Shown: in pieces, positions 36,587 to 47,017 of the stretch
How positions within the stretch are numbered: position 1 is the first letter of the stretch
Layout of the letters: every line of letters starts with the position of its first letter
Assembly: GCF_015690345.1 (NCBI RefSeq)
Contig: NZ_JADPUN010000161.1
Coordinates: 1 to 64,000 of the forward strand
DNA: 64,000 nucleotides
From: Plantactinospora alkalitolerans
GTDB taxonomy: Bacteria; Actinomycetota; Actinomycetes; Mycobacteriales; Micromonosporaceae
Direction of reading: 5' to 3'
Program-made: the position numbers and the translations under genes
The notes under the pieces: generated by a model
The model's database searches: none
What the model saw: only the letters and a program-made list of their open reading frames with translations
What the model was told of the DNA's origin: nothing

Positions 36587-37810
36587 TCAGCCCTCGCCGT
36601 GGTCCGCCGTGGCGCCGCGGACCACGAGTGGTCCCCGACGTCCCAGCGCCCACACGGCGAGCGCGAAGCAGCAGAGCCCCATTCCCGTGGTCGTGACCGC
36701 CGTCCAGCCGCCCACGGACCAGAGCACGGTCGCGGCGGCGGAGCCGAGCGCGCCGCCGATGAAGTTGCCGATGCCCAGCGCCGTGTTGAGCCGGCTGCGC
36801 GCCACGTGGGAGACGGCGAACAGCCGGGCCCGGTTGAGGAGGGCCTGCGCCTGGAGGGCGACATCGATCATGATGAGAACAATGACAATGAGCACGACGG
36901 ACCGGCCGGCGAACGCCGCGACGGCGAAGGCACCGAGGGCCAGTACCCAGGCCGCGCCGGTGGCCGGCAGCGACCAACCGCGGTCGTGCAGGCGACCGGC
37001 GCGCTGGACGACGAGGGCACCGGCGAGCCCGGCCAACCCGAACGACCCGATCACCGGTACCGGGTACTCGAACGGCGGGCCGCTGAGCAGGAACGTCAGC
37101 GCCGTCCAGAGCAACGTGAACGAGGCGAACCCGGTGGCGGCGAGGACCAGCGTCCACCGGGCTGCCCGCTCGCGCACGACCACCCCACCGACCGAGGCGA
37201 TGAGCGCCGGATACGGCATCCGGGTGCGTGGTGCCAGCGGTGGGATCGCGCGATGGAGCAGGATCGCGAGCAGGACGGCGACGCCCGCGGCGAGCCCGAA
37301 GATCGCACGCCACCCGGCGGCGTCGGCGACGAACCCACTGATCGCGCGGGAGGCCAGGATACCGGTGAGGGTTCCGGACCCGACGACACCGACGATCCGG
37401 CCGCGATGGGCGTCGCCGGCCAGGTCCCCGGCGAGCGGTGTGAGGACCTGCCCGGAGATCGTCGTCACGCCGAGCACGCCGACCGCGAGGATGAGTACGC
37501 CGATCGACGGCGCCAGCGCGCACAGCAGCAGCGCGGCGGCCGAGGTCAGCAGCATCACCGGAACGAACCGGCGGCGGTCGAGGACGTCGCCGAGCGGCAC
37601 GAGCAGCAGCACGCCGACGGCGTACCCGACCTGCGTCGCGGTGACGAGCCATCCGGCCGTCGCGGTCCCGGCGTGCAGGTCGGCCGCGATGAAGCCGAGC
37701 AGCGGCTGCGCCCAGTACAGGTTGGCGATGGCCGCTCCGGCCGCCACCGCGAACAGGAACGTCAGCCGGCGACTCATCTCCGACGGCGGTGTCGCTCGGG
37801 ACGCTGTCAC
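36587..37810 (-). CDS. MFS transporter (sugar/drug efflux type)
   Basis: 407 residues, about 12 helices. Helix 2-3 loop LVPLGDVLDRRRFVPVML and a helix 4-6 region with VVGSGTLTGILASRAISGFV, typical of YnfM/AraJ-like exporters. Stands alone just upstream of the imine-reductase-like gene, same strand, 52 bases apart. Confidence 0.88.
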   Translation of the reverse strand: MTASRATPPSEMSRRLTFLFAVAAGAAIANLYWAQPLLGFIAADLHAGTATAGWLVTATQVGYAVGVLLLVPLGDVLDRRRFVPVMLLTSAAALLLCALAPSIGVLILAVGVLGVTTISGQVLTPLAGDLAGDAHRGRIVGVVGSGTLTGILASRAISGFVADAAGWRAIFGLAAGVAVLLAILLHRAIPPLAPRTRMPYPALIASVGGVVVRERAARWTLVLAATGFASFTLLWTALTFLLSGPPFEYPVPVIGSFGLAGLAGALVVQRAGRLHDRGWSLPATGAAWVLALGAFAVAAFAGRSVVLIVIVLIMIDVALQAQALLNRARLFAVSHVARSRLNTALGIGNFIGGALGSAAATVLWSVGGWTAVTTTGMGLCCFALAVWALGRRGPLVVRGATADHGEG

Positions 37811-37862
37811 CCTGCCACAGTAAGAGCCTGGTAAATAAGGGATTCAGGGGAAGGCCTCTTCG

Positions 37863-38747
37863 TCAGGGGTTCATGATCTCGGTGATCCGGAGGAACCCGT
37901 CGGTGCCGTGGCCCCGTCCGATGACGCGGCGCGCCAGGCCTTCGGCTGCCCGCATGACACTCGCGTCGATGCCGTGGGCCTCGGAGGTGTGGACGATATG
38001 GGCCATGGACGACGCCGCCGAGGTGATCGGGTTGTCCTCGCCGGAGTACCTGCCGCTGTCCACCTCCTCCGCAGCCTGCTCGAAGAGCGGCGGGAGGATC
38101 TCGCCGATGCCCTTGGCGAACGGTGTCAGCTCCCGCGCGGTGACGCCCTCGGCTTTCGCCACCGCCAGCGCGTGTGCGTAGCCCGCCATCGCGGTCCAGA
38201 AGATGTCGAGCAACGCGATGTCGTACGCCGCTGCCCGGCCGATGTCCTCACCAAGATGGGTGTGGGTGCCGCCCAGGGCGTCCAGCGTCGGCTGGTGCTG
38301 GCGGTAGAGGTCCTCCGGGCCGCTGTGGAGGAACACGGCACCCGGTGTTCCGATGGTCGTGGTCGGCGTCATGATCGCGCCGTCCAGGTAGTCGATGCCG
38401 TGCTCGGCCGCCCAGGTCGCGGTGTCCCGGGCCCGGTCGGGGGTGTCGGCGGTCAGGTTCATGACGGTGCGCCCCGAAAGCGCGTCGGTGACCGCACCAC
38501 GCCGCACGATGGCGTCGACCGCGTCGTAGTTCACCACGCAGACCACGGTCAGCCCGCTCGCGGCGACCGCTTCCTCGGGTGACCGGGTGCTGACCGCGCC
38601 GCGCTCGACCAGCTCCTGCTCCTTGCCCGGCGTCCGGTTCCAGACGGTGGTCGGCCGGCCGGCAGCCAGGAAGGCGCCGGCCAGCGCCCGGCCCATCGGC
38701 CCGAGGCCGAGCACGGTGACGGCAGAATGTTCCGGGTGCGAGGTCAT
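37863..38747 (-). CDS. Imine-reductase-like NAD(P)-dependent oxidoreductase
   Basis: 294 residues of the beta-hydroxyacid dehydrogenase superfamily. The nucleotide motif VTVLGLGPMGRALAGAFLAA is at 10-29 with NRTPGK next, typical for NADPH. The segment NLTADTPDRARDTATWAAEH then DYLDGAIMTPTTTIGTP matches imine reductases rather than hydroxyisobutyrate dehydrogenases. A dimerising helical C-terminus contains YDIALLDIFWTAMAGYAHAL. An HxlR regulator gene starts divergently 31 bases away. Confidence 0.82.
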   Translation of the reverse strand: MTSHPEHSAVTVLGLGPMGRALAGAFLAAGRPTTVWNRTPGKEQELVERGAVSTRSPEEAVAASGLTVVCVVNYDAVDAIVRRGAVTDALSGRTVMNLTADTPDRARDTATWAAEHGIDYLDGAIMTPTTTIGTPGAVFLHSGPEDLYRQHQPTLDALGGTHTHLGEDIGRAAAYDIALLDIFWTAMAGYAHALAVAKAEGVTARELTPFAKGIGEILPPLFEQAAEEVDSGRYSGEDNPITSAASSMAHIVHTSEAHGIDASVMRAAEGLARRVIGRGHGTDGFLRITEIMNP

Positions 38748-38764
38748 GCCTCAACTCCTCAACA

Positions 38765-38785
38765 ATGAATAAATACTGATGAATA
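38765..38785. promoter_or_regulatory. Direct repeat between imine-reductase and HxlR genes
   Basis: ATGAATA occurs at 38765-38771 and again at 38779-38785, 14 bases apart, in a very AT-rich 30-base gap between divergent genes. The second copy overlaps the proposed HxlR start. Likely a regulator site or overlapping promoters. Confidence 0.4.
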
Positions 38786-39144
38786 GGATGAAAGTGACGC
38801 GTAGTCGTGCCCAGGATCCGAACGTCTGTGGAGTGACCGCCGCGATCGCCGTGATCGACGGCAAGTGGAAGACGATCCTGCTCTGGCTCCTGGAATCCGG
38901 TCCACAGCGCCCCGGCGCGTTACGCCGGCGGCTGCCGGGGCTCACCGAGAAGGTGCTGACTCAGACGTTGCGGGAGATGGAGGCCGATGGACTGGTCCAC
39001 CGGGAAGTGCACGACGTACGGCCGCTGAAGACGCTGTACTCGCTGACCTCGTTCGGCCGCGAACTCTCCGAAGCGCTGGCACCGCTCTCCGACTGGGGCC
39101 ACCGCCGCCTGGAGAAGCTGGCCGAAACCCGACCGGTCTCCTGA
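38779..39144 (+). CDS. HxlR-family winged-helix regulator
   Basis: 121 residues from ATG 38779; ATG 38788 is equally possible and no clear ribosome site is seen. Family hallmarks: DPNVCGVTAAIAVIDGKWKT with the redox-sensitive-type Cys near residue 17, LRRRLPGLTEKVLTQTLREM as recognition helix, and LVHREVHDVRPLKTLYSLTS as wing. It likely represses or activates the divergent imine-reductase-like gene. Confidence 0.87.
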   Translation: MNRMKVTRSRAQDPNVCGVTAAIAVIDGKWKTILLWLLESGPQRPGALRRRLPGLTEKVLTQTLREMEADGLVHREVHDVRPLKTLYSLTSFGRELSEALAPLSDWGHRRLEKLAETRPVS

Positions 39145-39265
39145 TCCACCCAACCGCCCCATCTCATCTGGTCCGGAGAGCCCTGCGGCCCGTACGACCA
39201 AGCCTCGGGCAGGACCCGCGCGACCGACAAGTACCCACTAAAAGGTGGCTACCGTGGCGGCGCGG

Positions 39266-39293
39266 GATGCCGGTTCAGAGATCTCCCGGCATC
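39266..39293. terminator. Stem-loop between convergent genes
   Basis: GATGCCGG and CCGGCATC form an eight-base perfect stem with a 12-base loop directly before the metallophosphoesterase stop, in the 155-base gap after the HxlR gene. Rest of the gap shows nothing else. Confidence 0.5.
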
Positions 39294-39299
39294 ACGAGA

Positions 39300-40130
39300 T
39301 CAGTGAGCCGTGGTGGGCGGTGGGAGAACGTCGAGTCGGGTGACCAGGATCCGACCCCCCTCGTACACGCCGCCATCGATCGCGAGGACGCGGCCGTCGG
39401 CGTACCGCAGGGCCTCGCGCACCTCGCCCGGGGCCACGCCGAAGTACTTGGTGAGCGTGCTGTGTCCGTGCACCAGCACCTCGCCACCGTACGTGCTGAG
39501 CATGACGGCCACCGGGTCGTCCGGGCTGGCCGGTTCGCTGTCCCGGAACGCGCCACGGTCGCTCATCTGCCCGCAGAACGCCAACCATGCGGCGGCGTCC
39601 CGGCTGGCGAGCGCCTCCGCGATCCCGGCGTTGACGGTGGCGACACTGTCGCCGAACTCCAGGTAGCGGATGGTGTCGGAGTGGACCAGCAGGTAGCCGT
39701 CGACCACCGCCATGGCCGGCCGGGAGACGATCCACGAGATCTGCTCGTCGCCGAGCCGGCGCAGGTCGTCGTCCCGGCCGCCGAATCGCGACCAGCCACC
39801 CCGGAAGCCGTCCTGCTCCGGCCAGCCGGGCACCGTGCTGGTGTCGAAGAGGTACGCCGCAAGCAACTGCACCTCGTGGTTGCCCAGCAGTGCCTGCACC
39901 TCGCCGCCGGCCTCGGCGGCCTGCCCGGTCAGCCGACGCACGTCGTCGATCACCCCGATGCCGTCGGGTCCACGGTCGACGTAGTCACCGAGCAGCCACA
40001 GCCGCGCGTCCGCGCCGGACCAGCGCCCGGTCGCGTCAGTGAGGCCGGCATCGTGCAGCGCGTTCCGCAGTTCGGCGCGGTGGCCGTGAACGTCGGCGAC
40101 AACGAAGAGCGGCGTCTGGTCGACAGTCAT
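39300..40130 (-). CDS. Metallophosphoesterase
   Basis: 276 residues from ATG 40130; the frame extends further upstream but that would overlap the divergent dehydrogenase gene. All calcineurin-like metal motifs are present: DVHGHRAEL, LLGDYVDRGPD, LLGNHEVQL, LLVHSDT and VLVHGHSTLTKYFG. It is a PPP-type phosphatase or nucleotidase of unknown substrate. Confidence 0.88.
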   Translation of the reverse strand: MTVDQTPLFVVADVHGHRAELRNALHDAGLTDATGRWSGADARLWLLGDYVDRGPDGIGVIDDVRRLTGQAAEAGGEVQALLGNHEVQLLAAYLFDTSTVPGWPEQDGFRGGWSRFGGRDDDLRRLGDEQISWIVSRPAMAVVDGYLLVHSDTIRYLEFGDSVATVNAGIAEALASRDAAAWLAFCGQMSDRGAFRDSEPASPDDPVAVMLSTYGGEVLVHGHSTLTKYFGVAPGEVREALRYADGRVLAIDGGVYEGGRILVTRLDVLPPPTTAH

Positions 40131-40216
40131 CCGGCGAACCCTACCCACAACCGGCCAACGGGCGAGGTCGGTGAGCGGGTGAGGCACGCCGCATCGGGTG
40201 ACGTTAGCTTGTCCGG

Positions 40217-41068
40217 ATGACACGCATCGGATTTCTCGGCCTTGGCCGGATGGGCTCCCTGATGGCCGGTCGACTGGTCGCCGCCGACCACGAGGTGACG
40301 GTCTGGAACCGTACCGCCGACAAGGCGGCGCCGCTGGTACAGGCGGGAGCCCGGGCCGCCGCGACCCCCGCCGAGGCGGTCTCCGGCACCGACGTGGTGA
40401 TCACCATGCTGACCGGACCGACCGCCGTGGACACGGTCCTCTTCGGCGACCACGGTGCCGCCGCAGCGCTCGACCCGGCCGCGACGCTTGTCGAGATGTC
40501 GACCGTCGGCCCCGGCTACATCGCCTCGCTGCACGGTCGGCTGCCCAACCTGGACCTCGCGGACGCCCCGGTCAAGGGCAGCCTGCCGGCCGCCGCGGCC
40601 GGCGAGTTGGCGATCCTCTTCGGGGGCAGCGACAGGACCCTGGCCCGGGTACGCACGGTGCTGGAGGTGCTCGGCAAAGTCCAGCATGTCGGACCCCTGG
40701 GTGCGGGCGCGGCCGTCAAACTGGTCGTCAACGTGGCACTGTGCGGCTCGTTCGCGCTCGTCGGTGAGACGCTGGCGCTGGGCGATCGGCTCGGGCTGTC
40801 CACCGAGACCACCCTGGCGGCGCTGAGCGGCACCGCCCTCGGTTCACTCGTGCCGCGGGTGCGCGCCCGGCTGGACAGTCCGGAGGCGCCCACCCAGTTC
40901 TCGTACGGACTGGCCGCGAAGGATCTGCGGCTGGCGCTCGAGGCCGGCGCGCCGACGGAGGGCGTGATCGCCGCCGCGCACCAGCGGTTCGCGACCGAAC
41001 TGCCCCGGCTCTCCGAGAGCGATATCGGGGAGATCGTCGCGGTGCTGCGGCGGGCCGCGACCCGCTGA
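40217..41068 (+). CDS. Beta-hydroxyacid-dehydrogenase-like NAD(P) oxidoreductase
   Basis: 283 residues. MTRIGFLGLGRMGSLMAGRL is the Rossmann motif, with WNRT for NADP preference, MSTVGPGY for substrate binding, and VKLVVNVALCGSFALVGETL with the catalytic Lys near residue 175. Resembles hydroxyisobutyrate/glyoxylate-succinic-semialdehyde reductases. Unrelated in operon terms to the similar enzyme at 37863-38747. Confidence 0.87.
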   Translation: MTRIGFLGLGRMGSLMAGRLVAADHEVTVWNRTADKAAPLVQAGARAAATPAEAVSGTDVVITMLTGPTAVDTVLFGDHGAAAALDPAATLVEMSTVGPGYIASLHGRLPNLDLADAPVKGSLPAAAAGELAILFGGSDRTLARVRTVLEVLGKVQHVGPLGAGAAVKLVVNVALCGSFALVGETLALGDRLGLSTETTLAALSGTALGSLVPRVRARLDSPEAPTQFSYGLAAKDLRLALEAGAPTEGVIAAAHQRFATELPRLSESDIGEIVAVLRRAATR

Positions 41069-41202
41069 ACCCTCCCGGCCGATCGGTACGGCGCGACCCC
41101 TTGGGGCCGCGCCGCCGTCACCGCATACCCGACAGGTTGCGCGCAGTGGTGCGCCGCCGCCGGTCCGGGGCACGGCCCCGGATGCCGGTAGGCTGCCTGA
41201 TC

Positions 41203-41799
41203 ATGGATGCCTCGGCCTGGGACCGGCGCTACGCCGAGTCCGAACTGCTCTGGAGCGCCGAGCCCAACCGGTTCGTCGCCGCCGAACTGGCCGACCTGGC
41301 GCCGGGCCGGGCCGTGGACCTCGCCGCCGGTGAGGGCCGGAACGCGATCTGGCTCGCGAGCCGGGGCTGGCGGGCCACCGCCGTCGACTTCTCCCCGGTC
41401 GCCATCGACAAGGGGCGCCGGCTGGCCGAGGCGGCGGGCGTCCACGTCGACTGGGTCGTCGCCGACCTGCTCGAGCACGTACCCGAGCCGGCCGGCTTCG
41501 ACCTCGTCCTGGTGGCGTACCTGCAACTGCCGCCCGAGCAGCTCGGCGCGGTGCTGGGAAGGGCCGTCCGAGCCGTCGCCCCGGGCGGCATGCTGCTGGT
41601 GGTCGGGCACGACGCCACGAATCTCTCCGACGGGGTCGGCGGGCCGCAGGACCCGGACCTGCTCTACACCCCGGAGAGCATCGCCACCCGACTCGGTGGG
41701 CTGCGGGTGGGCCGCGCCGATCGGGTCCGGCGTCCGGTGCCCGGCGCCGAACGCGAGGCGATCGACACCCTCGTCCGGGCACACCGGCCGGCGCCGTGA
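41203..41799 (+). CDS. Class I SAM-dependent methyltransferase
   Basis: 198 residues from ATG 41203. SAM motif I is RAVDLAAGEGRNAIWLASRG, then TAVDFSPVAIDKGRRLAEAA and WVVADLLEHVPEPAGFDLVL. Close to TehB/thiopurine-like small methyltransferases. It overlaps the GNAT gene start by four bases (GTGA), so the two are co-translated. Confidence 0.87.
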   Translation: MDASAWDRRYAESELLWSAEPNRFVAAELADLAPGRAVDLAAGEGRNAIWLASRGWRATAVDFSPVAIDKGRRLAEAAGVHVDWVVADLLEHVPEPAGFDLVLVAYLQLPPEQLGAVLGRAVRAVAPGGMLLVVGHDATNLSDGVGGPQDPDLLYTPESIATRLGGLRVGRADRVRRPVPGAEREAIDTLVRAHRPAP

Positions 41800-42329
41800 C
41801 CCCGCTGCGGACGGTCACCGGCGCCGAGGCGATCGGACTGCGGGACCAACTGGTCGAGACGTACGCGGCGGTGTTCTGCGCGCCGCCGTGGAACGAGTCC
41901 GCCGAGCGGGCCACCCGGTTCGGGGACCTGCTGGTCGGCTGGGCGGGGCAGCCCGGTTTCGTCGCCGTACTGGTCGGGAACGGCGGCACCGTCACCGGGT
42001 TCGCGCTCGGGCTGGACACCCCGACCCCGTTCCCCGCCGACCGGGCCTACGGCAGTGTCCGGAACATCCTCGGGCCGGCCGTCGAGCCGTTCGCCGGCTG
42101 GCTGGAGGTCGCCGAACTCGCCGTACGCCCGGATGCCCGGCGGGCCGGCCTCGGTCGCCGACTGCTGGCCACCTTGACCGGCGACCGGCCGTCCTGGCTG
42201 CTGACCGTCACCGACGTCGAGGAGACGCTGGCGTTCTACGACGCTGCCGGCTGGCTGCGCCAGGGCTCCGGATACGGCATCACGGTCTACACCAACCGGC
42301 CACCGCCGACGCCGACCCGGCGGGACTGA
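41796..42329 (+). CDS. GNAT N-acetyltransferase
   Basis: 177 residues from GTG 41796. The acetyl-CoA motif A is LEVAELAVRPDARRAGLGRR with the Q/RxxGxG/A form RRAGLG, and the C-terminal beta-bulge TVTDVEETLAFYDAAGWLR. Substrate unknown; paired with the methyltransferase just upstream. Confidence 0.85.
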   Translation: MTPLRTVTGAEAIGLRDQLVETYAAVFCAPPWNESAERATRFGDLLVGWAGQPGFVAVLVGNGGTVTGFALGLDTPTPFPADRAYGSVRNILGPAVEPFAGWLEVAELAVRPDARRAGLGRRLLATLTGDRPSWLLTVTDVEETLAFYDAAGWLRQGSGYGITVYTNRPPPTPTRRD

Positions 42330-42379
42330 ACCGGCGAATCCACTTGCCGGCAGACGGTGCGGTCAGGAGTCTGGGTCGG

Positions 42380-43483
<1,104 letters not shown>

Positions 43484-44330
43484 CGACGACACAGCCGAGG
43501 ACGAGAAGCGCGGCGCCGATCGCCGGAAGTGTCACCGGTTCGGCGAGGAGCAGGGCCGACCAGCCGAGCGTGAGTACGGGCTGGGCGAGTTGGATCTGGC
43601 CCACCTGCGCGACGCCGCCTCGGGCCAGTCCGGCGTACCAGGCGAAGAAGCCGAGGAACATCGACACGACGGTGACGTACCCGAAACCGAGCCAGGCGCC
43701 GGTGCCGGCGGCCGGAGGCCGGGCGAGGGCCGCGACGGTGCTGATCGGCACGGTCAACGGCAGGGACAGGACGAGAGCCCAGCAGATCGTCCTGGCACCG
43801 CCGAGGTCGCGGGCCAGCGCGCCGCCCTCGGCGTATCCGAGCCCGCAGAGCGCCACGGCCGCGAGCAGGAACAGGTCGGCGGGTTCCACCGCTCCCGAGG
43901 CGGACCCGCGCAGGAAGAGGAAGACGAGTACCGCGACCAGGCCACTCCCGCTGGCCGCCCAGAACAGCGGTGACGGCCGCTCCCCCGCGCGCAGCACCGC
44001 GAACACGGCGGTGACGGCCGGCAGTACCGCGATGACCACCGCGCCGTGTGCCGCCGTCTGGGTGGTGAGCGCGAGCGAGGTGAACAGCGGGAACCCGACC
44101 ACCACTCCGGCGGCGACGACCGCGAGTCGACGCCACTGTGTCGCGGTGGGCCGAGGCGCCCGGACCAGGCGGAGGTACGCCGAGGCCAGCAGCCCGGCAC
44201 CGACGGCCCGACCGAAGGCGACCAGCCAGGGGTCGAGTTCGCCGACGGCGATCTCCGTCGCGGGCAGCGACATGCTGAAGGCGAGCACGCCCAGGGCGCC
44301 GAGCGCGCTACCCGTTACCCGACCGGATCC

Positions 44331-44385
44331 AGTAGCGCTACTATGTCCTGTCATGGAAGACGATAACGCAGCCGTACGCGTTATC
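44331..44385. promoter_or_regulatory. Two palindromes over the EamA/MocR start codons
   Basis: A perfect 12-mer AGTAGCGCTACT lies at 44331-44342. A second dyad, GATAACGC and GCGTTATC separated by eight bases, lies at 44362-44385. They flank the overlapping start codons (44352-44355). TACTAT at 44339-44344 is a good -10 for the rightward gene, about eight bases before its ATG, which suggests leaderless transcription. MocR proteins usually bind near their own gene. Confidence 0.55.
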
Positions 44386-45762
44386 CAAGATCTTCGGCGC
44401 CTCGCCGCCTCCCGAACCCCCGGCACCCGCCTGCCGTCGGTGCGGGAACTGACCGCACGCCACCACGCCTCGCCGGTGACCGTGGCCCGGGCGGTACGCC
44501 GGCTGGTCGGCGAAGGGCTGATCGAGGCCGTACCGGGCAAGGGCACCTTCGTGGCCGGTCACCCGGAACACCGCCGGATCCCGCCCGACCTGTCCTGGCA
44601 GGCCATCGCGCTCGGCCCCCGGCCCGCCGGTGCGGAGGCGATGCAGGCCCTGCTCGCCATTCCGCGCCCGGACGCGATCCCGCTGTCCAGCGGCTACCTC
44701 GACGCGGACCTGCAACCCGCCGCGGCACTCGGCACCGCGCTGGCTCGGGCCGCCCGGCATCCGAGCGCCTGGCAGCGCGGCCCGGTGCAGGGCCGCGCGG
44801 ACCTGCGGGCCTGGTTCGCCCGCGAGGCCGGTGGCGCCCTGCACGCCGACGACATGGTGATCTGCCCCGGCGGGCAGGCCGCCCTCTCCACCGCGTTCCG
44901 GGCGCTCGCCGCGCCCGGCGAACCGATCCTGGTGGAGTCACCGACCTACCTCGGCGCACTCGCGGCCGCGCGGGCCGCCGGTCTGCGGGTGATCCCGATA
45001 CCCGCCGACGCCGACGGTGTCCGGCCCGACCTGCTCAGTACCGCCCTGACCCGCACCGGCGCCCGGCTCTTCTACTGCCAGCCGCTGCACGCCAACCCGC
45101 ATGGCGCGATCCTTGCCCCGCAGCGACGCGGCGCGGTGGCCGAAGCGGTCCGGGCCGCCGGGGCGTTCCTGCTCGAGGACGACTACGCCCGGGACCTGAC
45201 CATCGACGGCAGCCCGCCGCCCCCGATGGCCGCCGACGACCCCGACGGACACGTCGTCTACCTGCGGTCGCTGACGAAATCCGCCGCGCCCGGCCTACGG
45301 GTGGCGGCCATCGGCGCCCGGGGCGCGGCAGGAGCCCGGCTGCGTGCGGCCCGAACCCTCGACGACCTCTTCGTCGCCGGCCCCCTCCAGCAGGCGGCAC
45401 TCGACCTCGTCACCTCACCCGCCTGGACACGGCACCACCGCACCCTGCGCACGGCCCTGGGGTCCCGCCGCGACGCGCTGCTCGCCGCCCTGCGCCGCCA
45501 CCTGCCGGAATTCGTTCCGCCAACGCCGCCACGAGGCGGTCTCCACCTGTGGATCCGGCTCCCCGACGGCCTCGACGACGTCGACCTCGCCGCCGAGGCC
45601 GCCGCCGAACAGGTGGTCGTCTTTCCCGGACGCCCCTGGTACGCCACCGAACCGGCGGCCCCGCACCTGCGGCTGACCTACGTCGCAGCCCCGCCGCCCC
45701 TGCTCGACGAGGGCGTACGACGGCTCGCCCGCGCCGTCACCACGCTGCGCCGCCGGTCCTGA
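44353..45762 (+). CDS. MocR-type GntR/aminotransferase regulator
   Basis: 469 residues. N-terminal GntR winged helix (about 10-75): TRLPSVRELTARHHASPVTV with ARAVRRLVGEGLIEAVPGKG. C-terminal fold-type I aminotransferase-like domain with PLP motifs DDMVICPGGQAALSTAFRAL, LFYCQPLHANPHG and PLP Lys in LRSLTKSAAPGLRVA. MocR proteins sense PLP-linked metabolites and commonly regulate a divergent transporter or enzyme, here the EamA gene. Confidence 0.92.
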   Translation: MEDDNAAVRVIQDLRRLAASRTPGTRLPSVRELTARHHASPVTVARAVRRLVGEGLIEAVPGKGTFVAGHPEHRRIPPDLSWQAIALGPRPAGAEAMQALLAIPRPDAIPLSSGYLDADLQPAAALGTALARAARHPSAWQRGPVQGRADLRAWFAREAGGALHADDMVICPGGQAALSTAFRALAAPGEPILVESPTYLGALAAARAAGLRVIPIPADADGVRPDLLSTALTRTGARLFYCQPLHANPHGAILAPQRRGAVAEAVRAAGAFLLEDDYARDLTIDGSPPPPMAADDPDGHVVYLRSLTKSAAPGLRVAAIGARGAAGARLRAARTLDDLFVAGPLQQAALDLVTSPAWTRHHRTLRTALGSRRDALLAALRRHLPEFVPPTPPRGGLHLWIRLPDGLDDVDLAAEAAAEQVVVFPGRPWYATEPAAPHLRLTYVAAPPPLLDEGVRRLARAVTTLRRRS

Positions 45763-45794
45763 CCAGCGCCCGCACTCCACCGTCCGGTACGCCG

Positions 45795-46268
45795 TCAGTC
45801 GCACCCCAGCGGTGGATCGGCCCGGGGCCAGGCCTCGACCCGGCGCGGACCCTCGGTGACCAGATAGGCGGTCGACTGCCGGTCGCTCTCGGCGAGCCAG
45901 AGCGCCGTGCCCTCCCGCTCGTACCCGGTCGGTTTCGCATCCTGCGGAAGCGTGACGCCGGTCCGGAACGCGAGTCGAAGCGCCTCCTGGCCGAGCACGC
46001 CTTCCGGATCCCGCACGTACTGCGCGGACTTCGGCTGGCCGTCGGGAGCCGAATAGATCGGCCAGGAGATCTGGAGGAACCGGGCCCGCTGCCATTCACA
46101 GTGGCCGGCCCCGTCGTTGGTGGAGATCACGTCGATGCTGACGGTTCCGCCGTTCCGCGTCCACGACTCGGCCGGCGCCGACGGCGCCGTACGGACACAG
46201 CCGACGAGTGTCGTGGTCACGACCCAGAGCGCGGCAACCACAAGCGAACGAGAAGAACTACGCCCCAT
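45795..46268 (-). CDS. Small lipoprotein of unknown function
   Basis: 157 residues from ATG 46268 with a lipobox near Cys24 (WVVTTTLVGCVRTAPS). The mature part is short, with Cys in AGHCEWQRAR and at the end LGCD. No family recognised. It converges on the MocR gene. Confidence 0.65.
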   Translation of the reverse strand: MGRSSSRSLVVAALWVVTTTLVGCVRTAPSAPAESWTRNGGTVSIDVISTNDGAGHCEWQRARFLQISWPIYSAPDGQPKSAQYVRDPEGVLGQEALRLAFRTGVTLPQDAKPTGYEREGTALWLAESDRQSTAYLVTEGPRRVEAWPRADPPLGCD

Positions 46269-46360
46269 ACCCGACCCTAACGCCGCAGGGCCCACTGTCC
46301 GACATGCGTGTCGCGGGCGCGGCGACGCCAGACGGCCCGAGACGTCCGTTGATCGGCTCG

Positions 46361-47017
46361 CTACGGGTTTCCCGCGATGCCGTTCTCCCACGCCCAGGCG
46401 GCGATCTCGACCCGGTTGCGTACGCCGAGCTTCGTCTGGATGCCGGACACGTGGCTCTTGACCGTACTCACCGAGATGAACAACTCGGCGGCGATCTCCT
46501 GGTTCCTCCGGCCTCGGGCGACGGCCCGGACGACCTCGGTCTCCCGTTCCGACAGCGGGCGCCCCGGCAGGCGCGCGGCAGGCGCTCCGACGGCCGTGAG
46601 GTGGCGCAGCAGCCGTAGGGTCACCGACGGCGAGACCAGGGCGTCACCGACGTGCGCGGCACGGACGGCCTCGACGAGCAGCGCGGGGCCGGCGTCCTTC
46701 AGGACGAAGCCGACCGCGCCGCCCCGCAGCGCGCCGTGGACGTACTCGTCGAGGTCGAAGGTGGTCACCACGATCACCCGGAGCGGGTTGGGGACTCCGG
46801 GGCCGGCGAGGGCGCGGGTGACCTCGATCCCGTCGAGCCGGGGCATCCGGATGTCCACGAGACACACGTCCGGGCGCAGCCGCCGGGCCAGCTCGATCGC
46901 CTCCACCCCGTCCGACGCCTCGGCGACGACGCTGATGTCGGGCTGGTCCTCCAGGATGAACCGCAGACCGCTGCGGACCATCGCCTGGTCGTCGGCGAGC
47001 AGGACACTGATCGTCAT
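46361..47017 (-). CDS. NarL/LuxR-type response regulator
   Basis: 218 residues. Receiver domain with DDQ (about 9-11), phosphoacceptor Asp in CLVDIRMPRLDG (about 54) and Lys in GFVLKDAGPA. LuxR helix-turn-helix at the C-terminus: LSERETEVVRAVARGRRNQE and LFISVSTVKSHVSGIQTKLG. Start ATG 47017 overlaps the kinase stop by four bases. It probably controls the divergent ABC transporter operon. Confidence 0.93.
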   Translation of the reverse strand: MTISVLLADDQAMVRSGLRFILEDQPDISVVAEASDGVEAIELARRLRPDVCLVDIRMPRLDGIEVTRALAGPGVPNPLRVIVVTTFDLDEYVHGALRGGAVGFVLKDAGPALLVEAVRAAHVGDALVSPSVTLRLLRHLTAVGAPAARLPGRPLSERETEVVRAVARGRRNQEIAAELFISVSTVKSHVSGIQTKLGVRNRVEIAAWAWENGIAGNP

